NCBI RefSeq assembly: GCF_000090795.2
Contig: NW_003546276.1
Span: 342,788-365,254 of the forward strand
DNA from: Amphimedon queenslandica
Taxonomy: Eukaryota; Porifera; Demospongiae; Haplosclerida; Niphatidae
DNA length: 22,467 bases
Direction of reading: 5' to 3'
Part shown: positions 1 through 8,700 of the stretch, piece after piece
Layout of the letters: every line of letters begins with the position of its first letter
Numbering within the stretch: position 1 is the first letter of the stretch
Made by a program: the position numbers and the translations under genes
The notes under the pieces: model-generated
Databases searched by the model: none
Told to the model about the DNA's origin: nothing
What the model saw: only the letters and a program-made list of their open reading frames with translations

Positions 1-1127
1 ACATTTGCATCTAGCAACGCCTAGCAACGGAGGCTGTCTTTGAGCAAGAGCTGTCTTTTTGAGACCTGTCATTCCAGCAGTGGTGTCACTATACGTCATT
101 ATTGATATCAAAGAAAGTAGGAGAGACTAGCATCTATCCCCAGACTAATTTTTATGTTGCTAGCATTATCATTTGCACCGAATATTTGCTCTGGAATGAG
201 AATGCTTAGAATGACATTTTGTTTTGTACCCTTATCTCAGTAGTGTTAGACAGAAGACAAAAACTTATTCAACCATTCAATAGTTGCCGATACAATTTTT
301 ATTCAATAGGTTGTACAAATTAAAATATATAACTAAATATAGTAAATGTGATCAATAATGATTGCTAATTCATAAAACACTGAATTTAAACTGCAAACAG
401 ATACATTGCTACAGCAGACAGCTTGGGCAAACAGGAAGAATGTTTCTCAACATTATTGAAGGGTTGCCTATACAAAATAAGACTTTATGCAACAAAAAAC
501 CACCTGAGAAGTTTGCTTACCTTTTTCAACTTTCAGCCGTTTTAATTTTACATACGAGTAATTAGAAAAATTATTTACGGTACTATTAACTAGCATTTTC
601 CTGTTGCTACAGCCCGTTTCCAATCCCTGTATACTCTATTATCGATGGATATGCAGCTCTGGAAGAAGCAATTTATTTTTTTACCAAGCTAAGCTTGGAA
701 TCAACTACTGCAATACTTTAGTGGAGGTTTCCAGCTAAAAGAAGGTATTGATTTTACATGTTACTGTTTTACCAAGTGTGTTATTTTATTTTATTTTAAA
801 AAACAAACAATTAATTAATGTTATGACTTATGATATGCAATGATAATAATTATGAACTTGACAACAGCCTGGAAGAACAGCAATAGCAGGGAAGATGGAC
901 ACTCTTAGCTCACAGATTCTTGAACAAGGACTTGTGTCAAGACTAGTATTAGTTTTACTTGTCATCAGTATAGTTGATATTCCTTCAGCATGTCTATTCT
1001 GTGCTGTCTCTCATAAATGTTATAACAATGATAATAATAATAATAGTAAAGAAAATTATTGTTTGTGTAAAATCAACAAGTATTACAATTGCAACTAAAG
1101 AAATACTATAAATATTATTAAAAAATC
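1..1127. other. AT-rich region with no assignable gene
   Basis: I see no recognisable protein, RNA gene or terminal repeats in this stretch. Short open frames exist at 362-565 and 895-1098. The second starts with ATG and has a hydrophobic run near residues 14-30, but it ends in an Asn/Lys-rich simple tract of AAT-type codons and matches no family I know. The first bases carry a short direct repeat of CTAGCAACG (about 12-29). I treat the region as intergenic or unrecognised old repeat. Confidence 0.5.
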
Positions 1128-1397
1128 AACACAAACAAGAACATAAAAAATTTAAAAAAAACAAGATGAAGTAGGATTCCGAACAACTGACGAAAATACG
1201 AAATAAAAATCCTACTTGTGACACAAATTCTACTCTAGATTGCAAAGTGATTTGTAATTCTTACATAATAACATTAAAAGTACAATGTAGAGTAGAATTT
1301 GTGTCACGAGTAGGATTTTCATTTCGTATTTTCATCATTCGTTCAAAATCCTACTTCATCTTGTTTTTTTTTAATTTTTTATGTTCTTGTTTGTGTT
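1128..1397. repeat. Long inverted repeat (hairpin, foldback/MITE-like)
   Basis: The left arm (1128-1237) and right arm (1288-1397) are reverse complements of about 110 bp each, roughly 90% identical by eye, around a 50-bp spacer. The inner ends are TACTCTA and TAGAGTA. The outer ends are ACACAAAC and GTTTGTGT. The arms include a shared AAGTAGGAT-type block and A/T runs. The transcript of either strand would fold into one long stem. I found no convincing target-site duplication, so the class is unclear: a foldback MITE, a local inverted duplication or an hpRNA-type locus are all possible. The open frame 1247-1438 lies inside it and is not a gene. Confidence 0.88.
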
Positions 1398-1454
1398 TTA
1401 CTTCTAGTAGTTGGTTCATTTTTAAAATGCACTGCTAAAAAATAGTGTTCCTCA

Positions 1455-1567
1455 CACACTACAGAAGGTGTACTAATTTAGTCCAGCCCAGCACACTCCA
1501 GATGGTGCTTCATAAACACCTGTAGCTGAAGGGTGTTTCACACACTTCAATGGTGTACCATGAACAC
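1455..1567. repeat. Degenerate minisatellite, CACACT...GGTGT units
   Basis: At least three diverged units begin CACACTACAGAAGGTGTAC (1455), CACACTCCAGATGGTGC (1492) and CACACTTCAATGGTGTAC (1541). AACACC or GAACAC sequences follow the second and third. Spacing is irregular (about 37 and 49 bp). The block ends just before the pogo-like MITE. Confidence 0.5.
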
Positions 1568-1577
1568 TAAACTATTA

Positions 1578-2148
1578 CAGTGGAACCTCCAAAATAACAA
1601 AACTTTTGGGACACAAGAATCTTTTCCTTACATAGAGGCTTTCATTAAAGGGAAGTTTTGTAAATGAGGCATCCCCAATGTGAGACTTTACCTTCTTATA
1701 AAAAATGATAGGTAGTAGACATCAGAGTAAGCTGGGTACTAATTGCAGAAGAAAAAATGAGAATAAAAAATCAGTTTGTAGAATGTTTCAGAACAAGGGA
1801 AAGGCTATGAAAAGCAATTATCTGTGCTCCTGGATAGTAAGATGGCAAAAAAGAGTGACAGAGCATAATGTGAGGTGAAGAAAGACGCCATTTTTACAAT
1901 AGGTGGGTCTCTTTTTAATTGATTAACATATATGACATCACAAAACTAGTGCGCATGAGTGGCCATGCCCATTTTTCATTAAGTGGAAAATGGCATCTTG
2001 GCCAGAAAAAGGCTTTCACCATTTTGTAAAAGGAGTTGAGGAAGGTCCGTTTTCATTGAAAAACTGGGAAAATGAGTTGGTAATTTAATTTTTGTCATTA
2101 TAAGGAGGTTTTTGATAAAGAGAAGTTCCGTTGTCAGAGGTTCCACTG
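1578..2148. mobile_element. Pogo/Tigger-like MITE (571 bp, TA duplication)
   Basis: The ends are perfect 12-bp inverted repeats, CAGTGGAACCTC at 1578-1589 and its complement at 2137-2148. Weaker similarity continues inward. A TA dinucleotide flanks both sides (1576-1577 and 2149-2150), the Tc1/mariner-type duplication. Ends of the form CAGTGGAACCTC are typical of pogo/Tigger-like elements in animals. The interior has no transposase reading frame, so this is a non-autonomous copy. The subfamily is not determined. Confidence 0.82.
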
Positions 2149-2305
2149 TAATTACTGATTTAATTCTTTATTTTTATGCAAATGTTCTAAATCAAACATG
2201 AATGATATACAAGTACAAAACCGTACTTATGAAATCACAAAAGTACCAAAGAACAATGTTAATTAGACATGAGCCAAAAAATGAGATACAGTAGAGGTTG
2301 CTTTT

Positions 2306-4005
2306 TTAGGTGTAATACCAAGTACTTTCATTTCCAAAAAAAGAAAAAAAATTGTGGCAGCCTTTTGGGTAGCATATGTTAAATGCATAGTATGCTGAAA
2401 GCAAAGTAAGTACAATGCCAAACTTATTCTTAACTTTTGTAACTATGACATTGTCAACTACAAAAAAGATTTGATGACAGTCATAAACATTCTCTAATAT
2501 CATTATATAAGGCTCCATTTGATTCTTTTCCTCAATATTATGACTCTGGCCAGAATCCTAAAAATCAATGATAGGTATACATTTTGTTTTCAGATTATTA
2601 ATAACTGGAACTATGCATGGCCAGAGCCACCATACTGGTAAGGTTTTGGCCATATCACTTTTTCATAGAATAAGTAATAGGTGTCGTCTGTCCAGACTAA
2701 TTAACATTAATAAATAAAAATGAATGATTGCATTAATAAATTTAGCATTTAGTAGCACTAACTGTAGTTAGCTACAGCTGTAAATTCTGAAAATTGTCTT
2801 CATCATAATGTTGCATGCATTCTTTCTCTCTTTTCTTATTGTTTGCTATTGTGAATTTATTGTTTGCTAAATATAGAATTTTGGCCGAACCACTCTTAAT
2901 TTTGTGGCTCCAGCCATGAAACAATGTCAAGCAATTTTTTACGCTTTACCTTTGCTTTGTCTGGAATAAGGTAAGCAAGCAGACACCATGAAGCCACACC
3001 AGCTTTAATGATAATAAATGTATGATTCCTTTAAATAACAATAATGACCTTTGTCACATGTAGTGAAGTTTTCCATTTGCTCACATAATTGTAAATTGCC
3101 TCCCTTTTCTCTGCTAGACTGTTCATATATTTTGGGGGCTAACATCTTAGTCCATACATCTCGAACACTGAGTTGCAAATTGTTGTTGTTAATCATTTTT
3201 GCCATCTCACCATAAATCTAATAATAAGGAGCGTAATCTATAACAGTATAATTTATTAATGCAAAATCTCACCTGATCAACACAACTAAAGAAAGGATAT
3301 TTATCAAGAAGATCGGCAATACCATGAATCAAATTAATATGCTGATGGCACTTTGCAATGTTCGAGCCACAAGTTCCTGAACAGCAACCATTTTTTTTCC
3401 TTTGCTTTTCTTCATTTCTGCTTTTATCAACTTGTTATGAGACTTAAATGATGCGCTGTCTTCTCCTGCAGAAGGAATGGGAGCTTTAAAAGTTGGCAAA
3501 CGTCTTGAAACAGAAGAGGATGTTGAACTAGAAGTACTCGCACTTGAAGGATGCCGCTAAGGTTTCTTGATGTCAAAACTGCTTAAAATGGTCAATAAGT
3601 GCTTGAACAATCCATCCTGTTTTAATCAGAGAGTGACTATTAAATAGTAACATACGGTTGTGGATCCACACGATTGCTTCATAAATGGACAGTTTAATAA
3701 TATATATCCTTAGCAACTCTTGTGTACTCTTCCTTAGTAGGTTTCCATTTGTAAAATAAAATAAAAGCTATTTGAGAAGGAAAAGCACTGGTAGTTTCCT
3801 ATGTCATTTTCTGTGATGATAATGCCAATTCAACTTCTGAAGGAAAGTTCTTTGGGAAGGGAAGAGGATCATGTAAAGATCCCTCTTGTTTCTCTTCCTC
3901 ATGCACTTCTATTACTGCAGGAGATAGTAATGGTAAAACAGGGTCATCAACATCATCAGCATCATTCTTGAACTTCTTTTGTGGGGTTGATGCATTGTCA
4001 ACCAT
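2306..4005 (-). pseudogene. Decayed multi-exon gene of an uncharacterised metazoan family (YPF-motif, SAMD3-like)
   Basis: I do not have a firm name for this family. Related proteins are common in cnidarians, sponges and fish, some labelled SAMD3-like. The putative start ATG is at 4003-4005, followed by an acidic N-terminus and LPFPKNFPSEVELAL. After an in-frame TAG the same frame continues with KPTKEEYTRVAKDI, then a stop and frame change, CPFMK, and VQALIDHFKQF. A Ser-rich linker follows (about 3480-3560). A further frame change leads to DKYPFFSCVDQ, which joins across a 55-bp GTGAG...TAG intron (3218-3272, phase 0) to IYGEMAKMINNNN and VRDVWTKMLAP. The last exon (2306-2557, acceptor TTTTTAG) encodes ILENVYDCHQIFFVV and SAYYAFNICYPKG, typical of the family's C-terminus. 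At least two stops and two frame changes mark it as a pseudogene. Assembly errors cannot be excluded. Confidence 0.68.
2616..2918. mobile_element. MITE-like element inside the intron of the 2306-4005 gene relic
   Basis: CATGGCCAGAGCCAC at 2616-2630 pairs as an inverted repeat with GTGGCTCCAGCCATG at 2904-2918 (13 of 15 positions). A second block further in, GGTTTTGGCCA against GGTTCGGCCA in opposite orientation, extends the match. The interior (about 300 bp in total) is AT-rich without coding potential. I could not define a target duplication. A related GGCCAGA stretch lies at about 2547-2554. Confidence 0.6.
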
Positions 4006-4317
4006 TTACTCAATAGAACAAAACATGTCCTACTAAAGAGACAATCTCAAAAATATAATAAAAAATGAAAACAATTTACATATTACATGTACGTAAATGA
4101 ATAAGTGTATATCTTTGCACAATTTGTGTCAATGCTATTAATTGTACAGCTAAAATATCATGGAAGTATAAGGGCAGATTAACAATTATGATGTAAATTA
4201 GTAATCATTAATGATATAGTGATAGACCACTTGAAGTGAGAACTAGAAAAGATATGAATTTCATTAATTTTACATACGGACGTGATACGGTATATGCCCA
4301 CACTTCATAATTAGCTG
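4006..4317. other. Putative 5' flank of the 2306-4005 relic, no gene seen
   Basis: This AT-rich stretch lies upstream of the minus-strand start at 4005. I see no open frame of interest and no clear core promoter motif. Confidence 0.4.
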
Positions 4318-4542
4318 CCATTTTGGTTGGCAAATTTGTTAAGGAAGTCAATGGAGGCACGAAGAAAATGCCTAATTTACCTGCTTTAGCTCTATCAATA
4401 GCTAAAAGTGCTTGTTATAAGAAAGAAAAGCTGCCTTTAAGCGTCTCCTGTAAAGGATTTGGTCAAATTTGTTGCAGAATTCTTAATACAAGTTTGTTTC
4501 TATGTCAGCCCGTTCTCAGTTGAAAGTTGCCAACCAAAATGG
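4318..4542. repeat. 16-bp perfect inverted repeat flanking a 193-bp segment
   Basis: CCATTTTGGTTGGCAA at 4318-4333 is perfectly complementary to TTGCCAACCAAAATGG at 4527-4542, with a partial match a few bases further inward (TTT). The segment between is richer in GC than its surroundings. It contains a plus-strand open frame without an ATG start (4323-4523) that I do not recognise. It may be a very short MITE. No target duplication is evident. Confidence 0.6.
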
Positions 4543-4739
4543 AGACCGGAATTTATTTCATCCTAAACCACACCTTGCAACCGTAAAAAAAATCTAATGA
4601 TCTTCCTACGCAAAATTGCGCAAACAATTTTTACTTCCAGTGGTCTACAGAGCAAATTTAAAAAGCTATTAATTTATGATAACTGGCCATGCATCCTACA
4701 CACCCAAGAGTTACCATGCATCACCAATAAATGATGGGT

Positions 4740-4920
4740 ATCAGGCCTGGACCAAGTCTGATTCTATAATGGTCCAGCACCAACAGCCATCACTGTTAAA
4801 TCAAGGCTGTTGCTCTGGCCTGGACCAGTATCTATTTCAGTCCTGATGTAGTCATAGCTGATACAGTAATGTCTGTTCATCAGCACTGGACCAGTCTGTT
4901 ATCAGTACTGGATCAGATCA
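4740..4920. repeat. Cluster of CTGGACCA/TGGTCCAG motifs (left)
   Basis: Related motifs occur in both orientations: CTGGACCA at 4747-4754, GGTCCAG at 4771-4777, CTGGACCAG at 4820-4828, CTGGACCAG at 4886-4894 and CTGGATCAG at 4908-4916. The stretch is clearly richer in GC than the AT-rich DNA around it. The pattern resembles the subterminal repeats of some DNA transposons. A matching cluster lies at 6518-6640. Confidence 0.6.
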
Positions 4921-6517
4921 ATGCTTTTTAAAATGGCAGCCCCGCATGGACTATCTGACATGTTTTGTTAAAGAAAATCATCTTAATCTGACTCTTTAAG
5001 AGGAATTTTGATGGCTGTATACACTATAGCTAAATCACTGGATGTTATGAGTACCATGGACTACATTAAATGTTATATATATTATTTTAGGCTATATTTT
5101 GAACCATTATTACATCATAAACATGAGTAGGATACACGAGATTTTGAGTGAAAAGTAGGTAAATGTAGTTACACAGTCAAGCTAAATAAATTAATTGAGT
5201 AGATACATGACTGGAAAATAAAACTACTGACACCTTCCAATTAAATTTTACCACATCTTGCCTACAAAATCTTTATGATACGAAAGTAGAGACTTTGGTC
5301 TATGAGGAATTATCAAAGGGGTATAAGGTATAAACTGCATGAACAAACTTATAATAATTATTATTATAATAAATTTAGGTTAATTATTATTGTGAGATTA
5401 ATGACTTAGATTAATCGACTATAATTAGAAGTACATACATTTCATTATGGATTTTTCGTTAACTTTCTAGTATTTGGCCTAGTATAATAAGAGTCAGAAG
5501 ACCTTTCTGCAATAATCATGACACTAGTGAAGAAGATGAGGAATCAGGCATAAAAATGGTTCACTACTTGTGATTGTAATTAAAATTTTAATTCGGGTGA
5601 ATGTATCAGTCATCATGATGAAGATCATGTATTGAGAGACTTGAGAATGATAGTCACAAGTCTGGTAAAAAAGTTTATTAATTATGTGTGTAATTCTTAA
5701 TTTTCTTTAGAATTTCAGGATGTTTATATACCTGATGCGGAAGATTGTTATGGCAATTATTAGTATAGTAAGTGCCCCGTTAATTTATATTTATTAATTT
5801 AGCAAGGCCACTAGTATGTATTCTATTGTTACCTTATCTCAAGACAAGAACAATCTTAGGTTTATTTAATTTCATGTGAAAAGATAAATTCATTATTTAG
5901 GTTGTGATTAACTGAAACTTTCTTGTTTAAAGCTCCTGTTAAGGTCAGTTTATTCATTGTGTTTCAATTTATTATCATCATTTGTCACTATAGTTCACTT
6001 GAAATAGCATTGAAGTTTTTTTGTGAACCAGCCTTAAATTTATACTCAAATTGCTTTGCCTCCTTAGGGAAATCTGCTTCATCATACTGGTTAAGGCAAG
6101 GTATATAGTTCCTTTGCTTATGTAGAATTTATGCCTCATCATATTTATGTAATGGAACTGAGCCTTGTAGGACTATGTGTGACAAAGTACCCTTGAAAGA
6201 TCTGCTTTACTACATGGAACCCGAGAGTTCATTAATGTTGGAGATTTTGGGAAATTAATTTCTTAGTAATATAAGTTTATTAACTTTAGTGCCTTCTTCA
6301 TTTTATGGCTCTTTAGGTGTCTTAAGTTACAAAACATGAAGAGTTTCACTTGTGGAGCATTTGTAGACAATGATAAAAAAACAATTTTAATAATCTTTTC
6401 TTGGTTTTCATAATAATTCCAAATTATTTTTAATTAATAATGAATATTAATTAGGTACTAATTAACCGTAACAGGATGTAGTCATAATGAGGCTTAATGA
6501 ATATTGTTATTGTTGTC
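4921..6517. other. Anonymous AT-rich stretch between the two CTGGACCA clusters
   Basis: Nothing recognisable is encoded on either strand. The only listed frame (5923-6108) is short, AT-rich and unlike any family I know. With the two flanking motif clusters it could be the interior of a non-autonomous element of about 1.9 kb, but no terminal inverted repeat was found. Confidence 0.4.
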
Positions 6518-6640
6518 GGATCAGGTCTGGCACCAGCATAAATTGTAGCTGATTCTTCAATATCGGATCAGGACATTGCCCCAAATCCTTGGTCCAGGCT
6601 CAATCATCAGTAATAATTCAGGCCTGTTCAGGACTGGTCC
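6518..6640. repeat. Cluster of GGATCAGG/GGTCCAGG motifs (right)
   Basis: It contains GGATCAGG at 6518-6525, GGTCTGGCACCAGCA just after, GGATCAGGA near 6565, GGTCCAGGC at 6591-6599 and GGACTGGTCC at 6631-6640. GGTCTGGCACCAGCA resembles GGTCCAGCACCAACA in the left cluster (4771-4785) in direct orientation. Confidence 0.55.
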
Positions 6641-6823
6641 ATGTTCCAACTATTGGGCATGTAATTGGCTAAAATTACTAAATTACAACCCAAGTACATG
6701 TAATTGTATTTTACAATACCTTTATGTCACTATCTTGAAAGGATGGTCATTAGTCTCTGACGGAACAGAAGAATTGTATAGTTGAGGAGTAACAATGAAA
6801 TGAAGCTTATCTTTTTGTTCTAG

Positions 6824-6949
6824 GTAGCAATCATCGTCAAGACCAACAAAGGAGTCTCAGTCAAAATCGTATTTTTGGAATATGACACTCTAAGTAATAT
6901 TCCTTCCCGAATTAAAGGATTTCAGACACTCGTTTCTTAACAAATTAGG
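6824..6949 (+). other. Possible isolated exon, unrecognised
   Basis: A strong acceptor (CTTTTTGTTCTAG, ending 6823) precedes 126 bp, followed by a good donor (TTAG then GTATGT from 6950). One frame is open for 38 codons from 6824 (starting VAIIVKTNKGVSVKIVFLEY) and ends at a TAA just before the donor. I do not recognise the peptide and find no neighbouring exons. It may be a terminal exon, a relic or chance. Confidence 0.25.
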
Positions 6950-7206
6950 TATGTATCTTCATCTTGAGTATCAGGTGTTGTGATCACTTTATTCCTTACG
7001 ACATTACTTACCGGCGAGTAAGACATGAGAAAACTTCTCGGCATTTCTCAGTATGGCTTAGATGGCACCAATATCTATGATGGCACTAAATGAGTGTCAA
7101 AGAACGAGATAATAACAAACTGCGACGCCACAGAAACAAAAGGAGGTGCAAATGACCTCGAAAATGACTGTGAAGAAAAAATCAAAATGCTTGCTTTAAG
7201 TTAAAG
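6950..7206. other. Left flank of the MULE, no gene seen
   Basis: The stretch before the left inverted repeat has no coding potential that I can support. The nine bases before the repeat (7198-7206, AAGTTAAAG) partly match those after the right repeat (17041-17049, AAGTAAACA), six of nine. This could be an eroded 9-bp target duplication, the size expected for Mutator-like elements. Confidence 0.4.
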
Positions 7207-7238
7207 ACAAGCCATTAGAGACAGAAGGTTAGCATTCC
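7207..7238 (+). repeat. MULE left terminal inverted repeat
   Basis: It begins ACAAGCCATTAGAGACAGAA and ends GTTAGCATTCC. It matches the complement of 17009-17040 at 31 of 32 positions. The terminal repeats of animal MULEs vary, so the assignment rests on the enclosed transposase. Confidence 0.85.
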
Positions 7239-7343
7239 TTAAATTCATGTTATACAAAGTTCCGTATACTACATAGATTTACTCCGTATATTTTATAGAT
7301 TGATGAGTTGAACTGGCCGGTTATTTCGCTTGCAACACTGCAA

Positions 7344-7797
7344 AGTAGTGATGTTCAATACCAAAAAAATCTGATTCAGTTCAATTCCAAGTACTTTTAC
7401 TATGAGTATCGATGGTATTGAGTACGATTCCAAGTACCAGAGAAGGTCAAAGTTCAGAGGTGTTTCCAGCCAGTTACTACAGCTAGAATTGACCCTCAGT
7501 ACTAAAAATAGGCTTTGCTGTTCCTCACTTTTTTATCATCTTAAAGATTAAAACAAGAATCCAGAAAGTTCAGACAGTAGTTGGAAAAGTATTATTTATC
7601 TTTTGGTCTTCATTTTTAATATATTTTACATTTAATATTGTAGTTAACTAGTAGTTTCTTAACTTTTATTGTAGTTAAGTGGGTTTGGTTGTACTCGGAA
7701 TCGAACGTTTCATTACTGGAATTGCTTTCAATACCGTTTTGATCCTGGGTATTATCGAAGTATCGAGTATTTTGGCAGTGGTATCGAAATCACTACT
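7344..7797. mobile_element. hAT-like MITE, 454 bp, inside the MULE
   Basis: The ends are imperfect inverted repeats: AGTAGTGATGTTCAATACC at 7344-7362 against AGTAGTGATTTCGATACC read from 7797 inward, about 17 of 19 with one gap. GCAA is present directly outside both ends (7340-7343 and 7798-7801). Several GTATCGA-type motifs near the ends resemble subterminal repeats. AGTAGTG starts with GATACC inside are reminiscent of hAT-type ends, but hAT duplications are normally 8 bp, so the superfamily is tentative. There is no coding capacity. The open frame 7679-7975 crosses its right edge into the LTR and is artefactual. Confidence 0.55.
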
Positions 7798-7844
7798 GCA
7801 AAATTTCACAATTTCAAGTCAAGTTCTTGTCGAGCTCCTGCTTA

Positions 7845-7849
7845 TCTAC
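7845..7849. repeat. Target-site duplication of the BEL element (left copy)
   Basis: TCTAC lies directly before the left LTR, and the same five bases lie directly after the right LTR at 14109-14113. Five-base duplications fit BEL/Pao integration. Confidence 0.85.
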
Positions 7850-8079
7850 TCAAAGAACTTCACTTTGTATTTGGAAAACCGGTTCTGGGTTAAATATTTG
7901 CCGATTGGCAATCCCCAAAATTCTCTCAAATCATTTTATCTCTTCTCAAAATCCAAAAAAACTGCTCTGCTCTAATCATTAGCATGCGCAGTGCACAAAA
8001 ATCAATTAAATTAATACCAATGAATAATCAATAATAATAATAATAATCCTATCACATAAATGCATCACTATATCTGACA
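7850..8079 (-). repeat. 3' LTR of the BEL element
   Basis: On the minus strand it starts TGTCAGATATAGTGATGC at 8079, like the 5' LTR copy, which starts TGTTAGATACAGTGATGC. The outer end at 7850 reads GA instead of the expected CA on the element strand, a probable mutation. It holds an AAT/ATT microsatellite (about 8028-8047) and the conserved block GCATGCGCAGTG (about 7982-7993). Length is 230 bp. Confidence 0.9.
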
Positions 8080-8092
8080 CACTCCCACATTG
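8080..8092 (-). promoter_or_regulatory. Polypurine tract of the BEL element
   Basis: On the element strand AATGTGGGAGTG lies directly before the TG of the 3' LTR. A purine-rich run abutting the 3' LTR is where plus-strand DNA synthesis starts. It contains T residues, so it is either degenerate or a naturally short tract. Confidence 0.6.
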
Positions 8093-8229
8093 GATAGTGA
8101 GTCAATATCCACTACAAATTAATAATCTATATAATTACTGCACACACTAATAATAATCAATAGTTAAGCCATGCAGAAAGTATAATATTAACAATGCACA
8201 TACTGAGTTTCCAACAAGTTACACTCTAG

Positions 8230-8700
8230 TCAAATAATCTGATCAATGATCCTGTCCCTCGCCTCTGTTGCCGCTTGTTGTCGAGGACGACATTGACTGT
8301 TTGAACATTCAGCAGCTACTCTTCCTTCAGATTGATCATTAGTTGCAATGTGTGGCGAGTTGGATTGCTCTCCAGGGGACCATTCTTGACTGCAAATTTC
8401 AGGTGGACACAATTTCTGTATAGGGCGTCTCAAAAATGAAGATCCTCCTTGTCCCGCCTTCACTCACACAATCGCTCCTCTAGTTTCTTTATCCTTTTCA
8501 ATTAACTTCTGCTCAACAATGCCTAGTTTCCACAATCCTCTTGGTACATCCTCATGAATGACAACATCTCCAATAAATATTGAGTCAGTACTGCAATGCA
8601 GATGATGTCCATGACTCTTTTTTAACTCCAGTAAATACTCGTGTTTCCATCGAGTCCAGATGATAGTCTGTAAGTGCTTTGCTCTTTCATTGATAACCAC
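8230..8700 (-). pseudogene. BEL polyprotein C-terminus, DUF5641-like region
   Basis: The minus-strand frame 8464-8700 has the motifs WTRWKHEYLLELK, IGDVVIHEDVPRGLWKLG and a final RGAIV, as in the DUF5641 segment that ends BEL integrases. A TGA at the end of that frame is followed in the same frame by VKAGQGGSSFLRRPIQKLCP (8230-8463), the usual continuation (LKRPIQKLYPLE type). A single stop has therefore split one C-terminal domain. The last codons run to the stop at 8230. Confidence 0.85.

Noticed and set aside
362..565. 67-codon plus-strand open frame
   Set aside because: No family resemblance, no ATG-proximal context, and the composition is like the surrounding AT-rich DNA.
895..1098. 67-codon plus-strand frame with a hydrophobic run
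   Set aside because: It could encode a small membrane peptide, but it ends in an AAT-repeat tract and has no recognisable homologue, so I did not call a gene.
1247..1438. Open frame within the long hairpin
   Set aside because: It reads through one arm of the inverted repeat, and the open frame is explained by the repeat.
4323..4523. Plus-strand frame inside the 16-bp inverted repeat
   Set aside because: It has no ATG start, and I recognise no domain. It is kept only as part of the repeat entry.
7679..7975. 98-codon plus-strand open frame
   Set aside because: It starts in the MITE, crosses its right end and the target duplication, and ends in the LTR, so it cannot be one gene.
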